A stretch of DNA of 64,000 nt from Melieria omissa (GCA_963971225.1 OZ020270.1:18585488-18649487); one strand, 5' to 3'. Counted from the stretch's first letter, positions 1-11,004 are shown. Notes: a model not told the origin generated them from the letters alone. Made by a program: numbers and translations.

Positions 1-178
1 AGTTACTAAGCTTCATTAGGTCGGTGGGATTGGGGGACGTTCTCTAAAGTTGTAGGGGGCACAATAGATCAACTTTGGTCTCAGTGCACATTTCCCCTTT
101 CAAATCTATCTATCTAGTCATTAAATACAGACATGAATAAAATTATTAAATTTAACTAAATCAACAGTTTAATCCATC

Positions 179-600
179 TTGAATAACTACAAAAATAACA
201 AAAGTGTTGAAAATAAACCGCGCAGTGGTCATCCAAGGAAGCTGAATCGCCGAGATATATCAATAATTTTGAAAGAAGTTAATCAAAATCCGAAAGTGGA
301 AGCCACTAAGTTGGCCGCAGAGTTGGCAACGAGATCGGATACGACTGTGTATCCAAGAACAGTTCAAAGAGCTTTGAACAATAATGGTTTCCACAGCAGA
401 ACTCCACGCAAGAAACCGTTTATAAGTGAAAAGAACCGAAAACTTTGTTTGGAATTTGACTCGAAACACTTAGTTCCTACTGTCAAGCATGGTTGGTGGG
501 CATGTGATGGTTTGGGGCGCTGTCGCTGCATCTGGAGTAGGGAATTTGGTGTTTGTGAGAGGTAATATGGATCGGCATCAGTACAAATACATTCAGTTTG
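179..600 (+). pseudogene. Tc1-like transposase, N-terminal fragment
   Basis: The frame from 179 to 565 reads like the DNA-binding half of a Tc1 transposase: a GHPRKLNRRD stretch (the usual GRPRK-type linker), a helix-turn-helix-like segment, and TVYPRTVQRALNNNGFHSRTPRKKP, which matches the typical Tc1 'TVRRRL...G...R.P..KP' pattern. After residue ~100 the frame is lost. A second frame (about 540-590) continues with a GNLVF-like stretch resembling the middle of the catalytic domain. Family function is cut-and-paste transposition at TA. No acidic triad survives, and the C-terminal half is replaced by a Harbinger fragment, so this is a dead relic. Confidence 0.7.
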
Positions 601-606
601 GACTTC

Positions 607-963
607 TCAGATAGCAGAAAGGGGCGTCGTACGTAGACTTTTGTCGCCCACTGTATGGGCCAACGCTCGAGACACAGATGCTTGGCTCATTCCTATTGGG
701 TAGCTGCTACCCACACTCTTCTGGTAGGAGCCGTGTGCGTAAAAATGTAAACACGCCAGAAATCGACTTTGAAAGGTCATAGCCGATTTCTGTGTGTCGT
801 GTGGCTCCAATTCCAAAATTAACTCCCGGCAGAGCGATTTGGGGAAGCGGAAATTCTGAATAAATACGCTCTCTTGCATGTCGAAAGCATCGATTTCAGC
901 ACGCAAGGATCGCAACAAGCTTCTTCTTTTCACGGTTGCCTCCTTTTCTGCCAAAACAACCAA
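607..963 (-). pseudogene. PIF/Harbinger transposase, N-terminal fragment
   Basis: A 118-residue minus-strand frame contains FRFPKSLCRELI, then LACLHFYAHGSYQKSVG, then MSQASVSRAL. This is the order and spacing of the N-terminal region of PIF/Harbinger (HARBI1-like) transposases. The DDE catalytic core is absent: the frame stops at 607, next to the Tc1 fragment. The frame reads leftwards from 963. Upstream sequence (964-1190) is AT-rich with no recognised gene. It is a truncated relic of an element unrelated to its neighbours. Confidence 0.72.
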
Positions 964-1189
964 TAAGTAAAATTTCTTCTTCCATTTTTATTTTATTTTT
1001 ATTTTTTTTCGGTACAAATGTTAAAACGAAATTTGAATTTCATAGACTTTGTGTGCTTGTCACCTGCTCCTATGGAGGTAACAAATTTCGAAACAATTGA
1101 AGCCTTTTGAGCTTTTGAATTTGATCTAGAATACCAAAAAGTGACAATTGTTACCAAGTATTCCATTGTTATCGAGTTGAGTATTGTTA

Positions 1190-2110
1190 CGGTTGCCAGA
1201 ATAGGGCTGTAAGTGGAAAGTTCGTACCAAGTTTCACTGATGTGTGTTTGTACTGCATAACTATTGGATCATAAAAAATAAGCCACGCCCCTTGACCAAC
1301 GCCGATTAAATCTCATCAGTAGACGGACACATCTATGAAACGACGGTACACCAAATTTCAATGCTGTGCGGCTTACAACTCCGTAGCTATTCCATTTAAA
1401 AGATTTAAGTTGTATGTGCGGTGCCACGTCCCCTAGGCAAATACCCGCCCCATTCCCTCTGTGCAAAGATATGACTAAATTGTAAAGTTTCACTAAGTTT
1501 CATTTAAGTGCAAGTAACAGTTACAAAGTTATGCGAATAGTTTGGGTCAAACAAATGTGACACGCCCCTTGTCCAACGCCCATAAAATTTTAACAGTAGA
1601 ATAACACATCTATAAGGCGACGGTACACTAACTTTCAATGCTTTGCGACTTACAATGCCGCAGCTATTCCACTCAAAAGAATTGAATTGTATGGGCGGTG
1701 CAACGCCCCCTTGTTAAACACCTGTCCCATTCCCTCTGCCGAAAGATATGATTAAATGGTAGGTTCATACCAAGTTTCATTGGTGTACGACTTAGAGTTC
1801 TGCTGCATAACAATGTGCCACGCCCCTTGTTCAACGCCCATATAATTTTAACAGTAGAATGACATATATATGAAACGACGGTACACCAAATTTCAATGCT
1901 GTACGACTAACAATTCGGAAGCTGTTCCATTTAAAAGATTTGAGTTGTATGGGCGGTGCCACACCCCATTGTTCAATACCCAACCTATTCCCTCGGGCGA
2001 GGGACATGATTAAATAGTAAGTTTGTACCAAATTTAATTGATGTGTGACTTATATAAAAATGTATTCTTGTGGTGCCACGCCCCGTTTTCCCGACTTTCC
2101 TAAACCTTCA
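1190..2110 (+). repeat. Diverged tandem repeat, ~260-bp unit, about 3.5 copies
   Basis: A landmark of the form GCCACGCCCC(T)TG recurs near 1281, 1558, 1815 and 2073, giving spacings of about 277, 257 and 258. Between landmarks each unit repeats, in order, a 'taacagtagaatgacaca' block, 'cgacggtacac', 'tttcaatgct', an 'aaaagatt' block, 'gggcggtgcc' and 'attccctc'. Units differ by many substitutions, so the array is old. The short frames here (1269-1493, 1831-2031, both minus) are similar to each other only because they are repeat copies. They show no protein motif, and I do not call them genes. Confidence 0.8.
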
Positions 2111-2207
2111 CGTAACAGTTTCAAACAAACCCGCCGAAGGAAGTATCCAAGTTGGTCCAGTCGTTTTCAATTTTTAAGCAGCCGAACTCTAATACAAATA
2201 ATCACAT

Positions 2208-2224
2208 ACACACACACACATATA
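2208..2224. repeat. Short CA microsatellite
   Basis: An (CA)n run directly precedes the TA at which the next Tc1-like element is inserted. Confidence 0.7.
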
Positions 2225-3112
2225 CAGTGGCGGACAAAACTGTTCACAAAAAAATTAAATTTCACAAAATGTTAAATTCGCGGGTACTTGTTTGGAGTAT
2301 AGCAATCGTAGTTTGCCACATTTTTACTTCAAGCCAGCATGTTATACCATGATAATTTTAGCTGTTTATATTTTCTGCAAAATACCGTTTTCTAAAGAAA
2401 TATTTGCAGGCATGTGTGAACAGTTTTGTCCGCGATCGGGCAAAGCTACGTATTAGAGCATTTGTCTCGACAATCGCTATTAGTTCTATTCGGAACCGCG
2501 TCGGTGTATTGAGAAGATAAATAATATATAACATTATGCTCCAAAAAACTTTTCAAAGTACAAAACTTCTAATTAAATTTGCTGATTTGAAATAGGTCGA
2601 AAATTGTTTGTAGAATTTAAAGAAAATTTTTGCAAAAGAAATTGAAAGTAGTTTCACCTATCGGAAATTTGCTGGAAAACACAAAATATCAATCGGTGTA
2701 GCTAAAAAAATTAAAGACTGCTATAATATAACAGCCAGATCGAGCAAAAATGGTCGCAAGAAAAAGTAGTTTCCGGTGGTTCAGCGTTTTGTTTGCAGAT
2801 TGATTTTAACTGTTGCCACTAACACTGCTGCAGACATCGCAAAAGTACTACCCTACAAGACGCGACTGACCGAAACTCCACTACATTCGCAACATTTTTT
2901 GAATTTACCAATACACTTGCATGAAATTTAGCCCATGAGACAACATATCGCTGCAATTTGTCTTTCATTTAAACTGAAACAAACCATTTGACAACCATAG
3001 AATCATTAATTGCTTATACACGCATGTGTAAGAATGAGACAACAATAGAAACAACTGCTGACAAGAACTCGCATCGGAGTTAATATAAATGATTAAGAGC
3101 CATCGGCTGCCA

Positions 3113-3215
3113 TAGCTACGTAGCTCAGCTGGCTAACGCGCGCGCCGCGAGTCAAATACGACGCGCGAGCCCAAGTTCAAACCTCCGGTGCTTCAAACGC
3201 CGAAACAAAAATAAA
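3113..3215 (+). repeat. tRNA-derived SINE head (partial)
   Basis: TAGCTCAGCTGG matches a pol III A box, and AGTTCAAACC about 50 bases later matches a B box. The segment ends in 'cgccgaaacaaaaataaaaac', the same junction that follows the tRNA part in the longer SINE copies of this window. A proper acceptor stem is not visible, so this is not a functional tRNA gene. Confidence 0.65.
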
Positions 3216-3483
3216 AACAGAAAGAAGGTAAGAATTCAAGTTGAAATTTAATTTAAATAATATTATTTGAATATTTAAATAACTCTGCACTTTTCAGTAA
3301 CTTCAATATTGGGCCATAACAAGTACCGAAGCGCAAGACCAACGAAGTCAATGCCAATGATGTCGCGCTAAGCAAACGCCTTCGATTGCGACAATATAAG
3401 TTAGCACATGACTCCCACAACACCGGAATGCTACGTGACCAATCCGTAGCATAACCATAACAGATCACCTGGGAAAGCTCCCC

Positions 3484-4080
3484 ATCCCACAATTCGGCAA
3501 ATTCCTACTTGCACCTGTGTCAACATCCCACAATTCGGCAAATTACTACTTGCACCTGTGTCAACATCCCACAAACGCTACGTGACTAAACCGTAGTTCC
3601 CACATTCAGACGCGACTCAATTCTTGGGATTGGCAGACGACAACTCAGCAGCTCGGCGGATCGACTGAGAAAGCTCCTCTTCCCACGGTGCAATTCGTCA
3701 ACTTCCAATTGCACCTGTGCCAATGTCATCAGCAGCATCCACCGTGGTGTAATCATGACACCGCATGCTACGGTGAGAACGAACCGTTTCCCACAATCAA
3801 ATTTGCACCTGTGTCAGCACCAGCGCCAGCAGCCAGATCAACAACAACAACAATAACAACGTGCCAAACACAGCCAAGAAAAGATATAAAAGAAGGGTAG
3901 AATAAGGAATTAGTTTTTAGTTTTTGAAGTACTCTGTAACGAAAAGGAGCGCATAGCGCTTAATTCAATAAACAGTTACAAAATTGGGACATAGTCCCTA
4001 GTAAAACTTCGCAGTTTGATTTTAAAAACGGGCACATAGTGCCCAATCACTAATTTATATGGGGTCATCCAAGCAGGGAC
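3484..4080 (+). other. LTR-like segment with promoter and poly(A) signals
   Basis: A direct repeat of about 41 bases (CATCCCACAATTCGGCAAAT...) starts the region. A TATAAAAG box sits near 3885, AATAAA near 3966, and a primer-site-like 'tggggtcatccaagcaggga' near 4060. This order resembles the 5' LTR and leader of a retrotransposon, or a solo LTR plus leader. I could not define LTR ends or a target duplication, so this is tentative. The 3688-3900 frame is low-complexity (poly-Gln/Thr) and not convincing as a gene. Confidence 0.35.
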
Positions 4081-4327
4081 CGCAAATGAATTTTTTTTAA
4101 ATAAAATTTTTTTTATATTATTTTATTTAAATTAATTTAAAATAAATTCAGGCAGAAGTAAAAGCAAACGGTTTTTCCAAAAAATTTCAATAAAAACCTG
4201 CATTTTTTCAATATTGAGTATTGGTCATGAATGACCGATTTATACATCACATTGTGACCGATATTTGCAACAGCATTTCAGTCAGACATTTCGGCACATG
4301 ACCGATCAACTGACTGAAATTTCCATT

Positions 4328-4452
4328 TTTTTCGGTGTTTGCTGCAACACCGACAAAAAAAAAAAAACAAAAAAGTTTGCTGCAACGGTGATTTGAACTC
4401 GCGGAGTCTTGACTCGCGGCCAACGCACTAACCGCTGAGCTACGGCGGCTGC
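4328..4452 (-). repeat. tRNA-derived SINE head, minus strand (partial)
   Basis: Read on the minus strand, TAGCTCAGCGGTTAG is an A box and GAGTTCAAATC a B box, followed by 'caacaccgaaaaaaa'. This is the same head-to-body junction as in the full SINE copies. It faces the head at 3113 in opposite orientation inside the same element. A GCGGCGGCT-rich simple repeat follows at 4441-4478. Confidence 0.65.
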
Positions 4453-5738
4453 CGCGGCGGCTGCCGCGGCGGCGGCGGTGAAATAGCCATTAAAAACTAA
4501 ATATTTGGAGGTTGGAATACGTATGCGTTAGAGCAGAGCAACTACACTTTTCCTAATACGCAAAAGATGTGTGTTAGAGTGAAACAAAAAATCACACGTA
4601 CACGAGAGTTTCGGTCAGTTTTTTCACACTGCCTGTACAAAAATGATAGAAACTTCGTTCGGAGAGCTGACCGAAACTTCGGTCAGGCATGTCGGTCATA
4701 TGACCGACCATATGACCGTCACTGTTCTTGTAGGGTACAAGCTGATTAATGTATACAAGTCACCACTAGAACCGTCCAAAAGACATTAAACGAAAGCGGA
4801 TTTGTAGCCAAGATCAAAACATAAAAAAACATTGTTGACTGGTCGTCATCGCAAGGTCAGGTTGGCATTTGCTAAGAAGTACGCAATGACTCCCGTTGAT
4901 GACTCGCGGAGAGTAACTTGGTAGGATGAAACAAAAATTCATCGTTTGGGGTCTGACGGTAAACGTTACACTTGGGTAGACAAGCAAATTGAAGTCCCAA
5001 ACTGCAATATAGAAAAAACTCTAAAGTTTGGAAGTTGTTTCTCTTATAGCATGCGGTTGTTTCCGTGGAAGTGATGTCGGAATTTTGCGCCGTATGAAAA
5101 GTAGAATGATGGTAAGCGACTTTATTACGATTTGAGAGGACTCCTACCTACTAAGTTTAGATATCTTTTATAAAAAGCCGGGTCACGAAAAAATTTTTGT
5201 GCAGGACAACGATCTAAAACATACAGCCAGAGCCACCAAAGAGTGGATAGCCGAAAACGGCATACACATTTTTGATTGGCCACCCCAATTACCGGACTTA
5301 AACCCCATAGAACATTAGTGGTTTGCCTTAAAGAGAAAAATTATGCCCAAAAAGACTTACCAAAGGATATTGACAGATTATGGGAAAAAACTTCACCAGC
5401 GTGGTTGGAAATACCCTCAAAAATACTACACAATCTAGTACAAAGCATGCCGAATCATTATAAAGGCCCGCGGAGACCACCAAAAATATTAAAGATAATA
5501 TCAATCGATTTTTGCTTATATGCGTCAAAACTGTTCACACCACTTTTTTTGAATTTTAGTGTTTCTTTATTAATTATTATATAATTATAATATTTTGTTT
5601 GTTGTTTTTCAGTAAACAAAATACTCAATTTTAAAACTATGTACTTAAATTTTTGTTTTTGTTGTTAAAAAGTAAAAAATTTGATAAGCTTTCTAACTTA
5701 TGAAAATTCGTGAACAGTTTTGTCCGCCACTGTATATA

Positions 5739-6041
5739 TGTAAGATGTTTTATTATTTCACTGTTTTATTATTTCAATGTTTGGGAAATTCAGTTTTTAA
5801 TATTACGGTTACAATTTCAATTAATTTACAATTTTACTTTTCTGTCAACTGTCCGTCTGCGATATCAACTGCGACTACTGCGCGCTTTCAACTTTTTACT
5901 TCAACTGCCTGCAGCCAATTTCTTTCTCTCCTTCGTCCATTTACCCTTTTCTTTCTTACCCCTTTTCTAGTTTGTTTTGTCCGTCAGTGTTGTCATCGTA
6001 ATCGTCCGTTACCTCGTTTAGAGTTACCCTTCCTCCCTACA
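5739..6041 (-). repeat. 3' LTR of the gypsy element
   Basis: 303 bp, TG...CA ends. It differs from its partner at 17346-17634 mainly by a ~14-bp length difference in the 'cccttttctttcttacccc' stretch and a few substitutions. Confidence 0.93.
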
Positions 6042-6099
6042 TTCGGCCATCCTGTGATTCATCCGTCTCGGACGATAGACCCTCTTCGCCATCTATTTG

Positions 6100-7363
6100 T
6101 TTCCACATTTTCATGTTATCACAACTCGTTGACGTCTTATTTGGACCCTCGCCTTGTGATATTTTTCAAGGTATTCACTTGCCAATTTCCTGCCTGCTAC
6201 GAACTGAGTCCTTTTTATTGCCACCAAGTCGTTTATCTTGTATTCATATTCTTTTTGTCTCTTCCTGTCGAAGTTGGTTTTATATGTTTGTTGTGCTTTA
6301 TGGATTTGCATCTTTACGTCTTCCCGGAGCCTTTTGCGTTCCTCGTCTCGTTCTAAAAGGAATTCTTCTTCGATTGCTTTCTTTAGACTGCTGCTTATAT
6401 CACCTTTCATCTTTACGCCAAACATGACTTCGAATGGAGTGTATTTTGTTGAACTGTGTACATGCGAGTTTATAGCTCTCTGGATGTGGCCTACGAACTT
6501 ATACCACTTCGGCGGATCATCGTTTGATAATTTGGCGATTATGGACAGGATCGATCTGTTGACGCGTTCAATCTGGCCGTTGCCTCTTGCCACACCGGTT
6601 GTTGTTGTAACGTGTTTGATGCTGTTGGTTTGACAAAACTCTGAAAACGGTTGCGACGTAAATGCTGCGCCTCTGCCACTAATCAAGCGGTTCGGGTTTC
6701 CAAAGACGTCTGACCACTCTTTCAAACGGCGAACTACCTGTCGACACCGGTTGTTTTAGTTGGAAAAAGCCACACAAACTTTGAGAAGCCATCGACCATT
6801 GCAAAGATATATTTATATTGTTTTGAAGTTGAATCCATTGGGCCGAGGTGGTCTATGTGTAGAGTGTCTAAAGGACAGTAATTTTTCTCCACACAGTGTA
6901 GGTATCCTTCTTTCTTCCCTACTTTTTTGTTAAAGATGATGCATTTAACGCAATTGCTAATATATTTATTGACTTTGCTTTCGATGTAAGGTATAAAATA
7001 GTGTTGCTTGAGATTATGAGTTGTCTTTTGTGATGCGAAATGGCCGTCGTCGTGCGCGTTTCTAATGACTTCCCACTCCATCATTTTAGGCACTACCAAC
7101 AACTCATGTCCATCTACGATTTTATAAATCAGCCCGCGTTTACATTTATAATTCTCATACGGACCTGTTTTTAAGATCTCCGCGATGGCCTTGATGTGTG
7201 GGTCACATGATTGGGCCTGCTTGAACCTCACTGTTAACTCTGTCTCCACCAGGTAAACATCACATGGATTTCTACTTAAGGAATCAACGTGCTTCATCCT
7301 GTCGCTTGAAGGGTGTTCGATTTTATAGTTAAAATCCTGCAGGTATAGGATCCATTGCGTTAC
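6100..7363 (-). pseudogene. pol: gypsy integrase (defective)
   Basis: Reading leftwards from 7363 the RNase H tail passes into the integrase zinc-binding domain: H (DDGHF), H (TTHNLKQHY), CVKC (H-H-C-C order). The core has HIDHLGPM with the first Asp. Near 6690 the sequence is LISGRGAAFTS, where the family has an Asp at the Gly position, so the second catalytic residue is lost. GNGQIERVNRS supplies the Glu. A frameshift near 6730 joins the two halves (7297-6734 and 6725-6111). A basic C-terminal tail (DRKRQKEYEYKINDLVAIKR) follows. Integrase inserts the cDNA; this copy cannot do so. Confidence 0.88.
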
Positions 7364-7936
7364 CTAGTGCGGTACTTCTTTTTTCGTTGTGGTTTGTTTA
7401 AACGCAGAACAGTCCGTTACTAACTTGAACTCCGTTCCCAACAAAAACGGTCGAAACTTCTTTAAGGCTAAGAATGCCGCTTTTACTTCAAATATGAAGC
7501 TGTGTTGTTTCGCTTCTTGTGGCGTTGCCTTTTTGCTCCAAAAGAAAACTGGATGCATTTGGTTGTTTGATAATTGTAGGAAGGTGGCACCGAAACCCTC
7601 TTTCGACGCATCTGTGTGAACCTCTGTGGTGGCGTTTCTGTTGTATATTTGCAATACTGGATACTCTGTGAGTGTTTTCTTCAAAGTGGCTATCGCTTGT
7701 TGCTCTACTTCCTGCATTTTGAACGGTACGTCTTCTTTTAGCAAGTGTGTCAACGGTCGAGCTATCTGTGCGTATCCCTTAATGAATTTGCGGAAGTACC
7801 CCGTTAGGCCTAAGAATGATTGCACGCCTTTTATGTTTTTAGGTGTAGGGAACTTTTCGACCGCTATTATCTTATCTCTACCCGGCCAAATTTTGCCGCC
7901 TTCGATGGTATGGCCCAAAAAATCGATTCGTTTCTT
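7364..7936 (-). pseudogene. pol: gypsy RT connection and RNase H region
   Basis: This continues in the same frame as the RT after an in-frame TAG at 7937-7939. IDFLGHTIEGG, FLGLTGYFRKFIKGYA and the RNase H start TEVHTDASKEGFGATF are characteristic of the Ty3/gypsy RT thumb, connection and RNase H. The frame ends at another TAG (7364-7366), after which WILYLQDFNYKIEH-type RNase H tail sequence follows. Two nonsense changes in one polyprotein show decay. Confidence 0.9.
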
Positions 7937-9190
7937 CTAGGTTGCTGCTGTTTCTAACACCCGCTTCAACCGTTGTAAGCCTTCCTCGACCGACTCGCTG
8001 AATATCACAACGTCATCCATGTACAGCTCCATAATATTGTCATTTATTAGTGGTTGAAATATAAAGTTGACATATCTCATAAATGCTGCTGGAGAATTAC
8101 AAAATCCAAACGGTGCTTTGTTGAACTCAAACAGACCTTCCTTGGTGACAAACGCAGTAAACTTTCTGCTTTCTTCTTCAATCTCCACATGAAAAAATCC
8201 GTTTTCCAGATCCATTGTTGTAAAATATTTTGCCGCATGGAGCTTTGCTATTACGTCGTCGATCACTGGTACCGGGAAACCATCTTTCAGAACCATGGTA
8301 TTTAGCTTTCGGTAGTCCACGCATACTCTGTATGATCCGTCTTTTTTTGATGCCAACATAATTCTACTCGCGAAATCTGACGTCGATGCTCGTATTATAT
8401 GTTGATTGAGCCACTCATCTACTTGCGTTTTCACAATGTTTTGTTCGTGCCATGGTAGTCTACTTGGAGGAAAACGAAAAGGCATCATATTATCCGGCGT
8501 AATTTTCATCATAACCGGGCACCGTTTTTTAATTTCTGCGGGTTTATATGATGTGATCAAATTTTTCACAGTCGATTTATATTGCTGTGGTGTGTCTATT
8601 TCTATGTTTTCACTGTCAATATTATATACACTCAACTGCTCTATTTCATTGTTATCCTTCTTAGTGTTTATGGCCGTAAAAGTGTACCCGTTCGCGTCGG
8701 AAATCAGAGTAAATTTTTGTATAAAATCAAAACCTAACAACACATTGTATTTTATTTTATCATCTGGCACTACAAAAAAGTTATGTTCCGTCTTCAGGCC
8801 ATCTATATTAACACTGCATGAAAAATTTTGTTTCACTTTTGTTGGGACGTTTCCCAAACCATACAACGTGGTGGCACTTTCAGTGAAAACAATGTTATGT
8901 AGACTTTTACACACACTTTCTCGTATTAATGTTACGTCCGACCCCGTATCTACTAAGCAATCCACTTGCATACCGTTCAATTGAATTGTTTTAACGCGTC
9001 TGTTTTCTATTACTACGTTCACATTTTTGACTTCGGTTTGTTGTTTTAGGTAACAGTTTTTCGCGATGTACCCACTGTTATTGCATTTGAAACATTTTGT
9101 TTGTTCTCTACATTCTTTTCTTTTATGCTCTGTTGAGCCACAGTTGTAGCAGTGTTCCGTTTTCTGCTTGTTTTTCCCCTCCGTTTTGTT
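7937..9190 (-). pseudogene. pol: gypsy nucleocapsid knuckles, protease and reverse transcriptase
   Basis: From about 9175 the frame shows CYNCGSTEHKRKEC (C-X2-C-X4-H-X4-C zinc knuckle). A second knuckle, CFKCNNSGYIAKNC, has Tyr where His is expected. It runs in frame into the protease (VDCLVDTGSDVTLI) and RT: RVCVDYRKLN, FTTMDLENGFFHV, and YMDDVVIFS (the YxDD active site). Gag and Pol knuckle regions are therefore in one frame here. The frame ends at TAG 7937-7939. The protein would copy element RNA into DNA. Confidence 0.92.
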
Positions 9191-9536
9191 TCACTTCGTT
9201 TGTACACTTTGTTCTGTACAGTGGGTAGCGTTCGTTCAATTATCTCGTATTTTTGTTTAAGCTCCATAAAATTTGTACAGTTGTATAGCGTGATTTTGTA
9301 TTCTGGATTTATTTTAACTCCGTCCACTATATATCGCAAAACGGAGCCGTCTTCGACGTCATTTTAAGCACGTATTCGTGGAATGTTTCCGACTCCATCT
9401 TTTTCCTTTCACGTAATTGTTGATGGATATCCGCACTATTATACTCGATATAAAATTCGTTAATCAGCGCATCCTTTAAGGAGGCGAAATTTGTTAACGC
9501 TATCGACTGTAGGAAAAGCTGCGCGGTCTTTGTCAT
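9046..9536 (-). pseudogene. gag: gypsy gag, C-terminal half
   Basis: Frames 9327-9536 and 9046-9339 carry Gag-like sequence: ALTNFASLKDALINEFYIEY, LRERKKMESETFHEYVLKM, then MRYIVDGVKINPEYKITLYN. These resemble the retrotransposon Gag core ('W..L...F...F' and 'R.Q...ESV.EY'). The two frames differ, so at least one frameshift separates them. The N-terminal half lies on the far side of the errantivirus (16760-17118). Confidence 0.75.
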
Positions 9537-9549
9537 TTTGTTACGTGCA

Positions 9550-9916
9550 AGTTAACACACTAGCTCTGCCACCTTAGCAAATGCACCTACCTTAAGCTGC
9601 TGACGGTGCATGTGCTAAGTGCAATTCGATCCTCGCGCGCTGCACGCGTATCCGGCTAAGTCGCTGATAATGCACACCATCGTGGGAAGCGCCAAATCAG
9701 CGGAATTAGGCAATAAGCGGCATAGAACAATAAGCTTAGAGTTAAGTTAATTTAGTCGAGGCGACTCACTTCTGTTTGGAGAGCCGAAGAAACGGGTAAT
9801 AAACCTCTTTTTGTAATAACACTAAAAAGCTTTCTTTTATTTTGCAGCAAATCCAGAGAGGCCAAGTGGTGGCCCACTCTAATTTTTTAGCGCTACCCAA
9901 GGGGAGTGCATTAACT
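9550..9916 (+). repeat. 5' LTR of the errantivirus
   Basis: 367 bp, AGTTAAC...TTAACT. AATAAA lies near 9798. It is nearly identical to 16390-16755. Confidence 0.93.
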
Positions 9917-9934
9917 GGCGCCCGAGTAGGGACC
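9916..9934 (+). promoter_or_regulatory. Errantivirus primer-binding site
   Basis: TGGCGCCCGAGTAGGGACC begins at the last base of the 5' LTR. TGGCGCCCG is a typical tRNA 3'-end complement used by retroviruses and errantiviruses to prime minus-strand DNA. The exact tRNA is not determined. Confidence 0.8.
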
Positions 9935-10038
9935 CACATTTTTAAAATGTGGTCCTAGCGTTTAGAAGGATGCTTGCCTGGCAGTGATAGTGAGTGAAAA
10001 TTGTGTGACAAGTGAATTGTGGAAAAATTAATAAGAAG

Positions 10039-10352
10039 TGCTGGGCTGCGATTCTTACGAGACCCTCCCGCCCACGAATAAAATTTGCAAATATAAAGAA
10101 ATACGTCTCGATCCTGCGATTCCTACGGGACCCTCCAGGATATAATAAATGAAAAAGACCTGTGACCCCGAAGACCCTCAGGCCTTAAATAAAAATTGGA
10201 AAAGTGAGAGAAACCTGTGATAGTGCTCAGCGATTCATCACCTTCGGGGAGACCCTCCTGGCACTCACAGGAAAATTTAAAAATAAAAATGGCAAACTGT
10301 GATGATGCTCAGCGATTCATCACCTTCGGGGAGACCCTCCTGGCACCAACAG
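10039..10352 (+). repeat. Five hairpin-like modules in the errantivirus leader
   Basis: Modules at about 10039-10078, 10111-10142, 10157-10184, 10214-10271 and 10297-10352 each contain (G)(A/G)GACCCTC near their 3' side. Each is bounded by short complementary arms that differ between modules: GGGC/GCCC, ATCCTG/CAGGAT, CCTG/CAGG, CCTGTGA/TCACAGG. The last two share a nearly identical 40-base core. The rest of the leader (to 11004) shows no ORF of note. Confidence 0.6.
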
Positions 10353-11004
10353 AGAAATTTTTTTTTTTGTAACTTACAAAGGCCACCGCGCCCACTCGTG
10401 AAATAACATAAAAAAATCCTCAACAAAATGGTAGTTCTAATGGAACTTGGGTTCAACTCCCTGTCAGGACAGATCACAAATTTTTCGACACATCGCTGCC
10501 TGGTACACGACGGTATCCTTGTTAATCGCGGAGAATAGTCGCTCGCCTATAGGTATTCTATTGCGATAGACGATTCGTGATACTCCCTAGTGGTGATATG
10601 TCGCTGTACCCATGAGAACACAGCGCCCTTTTTACGCAATTGGTCTTCTACTTTAATCCTTAAGAACAAAGTAGAAATCGCAATGAATCCTGGGCCAGTG
10701 CGCAGGAATCATGCCTTAGTAGGGAGTCCGAAGGCACAAAAAGCATTCGGGCGACCAAAAAGGATTACATGGTACTGCCATGACTATTCTTTAATAACTG
10801 TATAAAAAAGAAAAAATTATTCCTGATTGTTATTATTCCTGCTTTTCAGATATGAAAGCTGCGTTGTTGGTGTAAGAAACATCCAGTGATCGGAATATTT
10901 GAATTACAAAAAAGGAATTGTGTGATCTGTGCCAACTGTACTAGCTGCTGAGATTCTACGCGGATTAAGTGGTGAGTGAATTTTTCGCCTTGAAAGACTA
11001 AATC

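Larger units (their letters stand above)
2851..4735. mobile_element. TA-inserting element with CCCTACAAGA ends, nested in Tc1 copy 1
   Basis: The ends are CCCTACAAGA and its exact complement TCTTGTAGGG. They are flanked by TA at 2849-2850 and 4736-4737, and the uninterrupted sequence exists in copy 2 near 27650. Subterminal GACCGA/TCGGTC motifs recur at both sides (2865-2880, 4220-4320, 4670-4720). There is no transposase. The interior holds a plus-strand tRNA-like SINE head, LTR-like sequence and a minus-strand SINE head. The superfamily is not assigned; a Tc1/mariner-type non-autonomous element is the simplest reading. Confidence 0.75.
2596..5500 (+). pseudogene. Tc1-like transposase remnant of family A, split by an insertion
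   Basis: The N-terminal part (about 2640-2850) encodes KHKISIGVAKKIKDCY and an SKNGRKKK linker typical of the paired-type DNA-binding domain. After the insertion the reading resumes near 4738. It shows the first catalytic Asp region (DETKIHRLGSDG near 4925, with a stop just before it), the second Asp (VQDND near 5200) and DWPPQLPDLNPIEH with the final Glu near 5275-5310. Several in-frame stops and shifts are visible, so it is inactive. The family excises and inserts at TA. Its sister copy at 26.7-28.3 kb is equally broken. Confidence 0.8.
2225..5732 (+). mobile_element. Tc1-like element, family A copy 1 (interrupted)
   Basis: The left end CAGTGGCGGACAAAACTG is matched in inverse at the right end (5715-5732). 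Both ends are flanked by TA (2223-2224 and 5733-5734), the Tc1/mariner target duplication. A second copy lies in inverse orientation at 26674-28295 (1.62 kb). Comparison shows that copy 1 carries an extra 1.9 kb (2851-4737). The transposase inside is full of stops. Confidence 0.9.

Noticed and set aside
3113..3195. Possible functional tRNA gene
   Set aside because: A and B boxes are present but no consistent acceptor and anticodon stems, and the junction sequence matches the SINE family.
5700..6633. Several plus-strand ORFs over the gypsy LTR and integrase
   Set aside because: They are antisense shadows of the integrase and LTR; no motif in these frames.
8406..8984. 192-residue plus-strand ORF
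   Set aside because: Exactly antisense to the protease/RT frame of gypsy.
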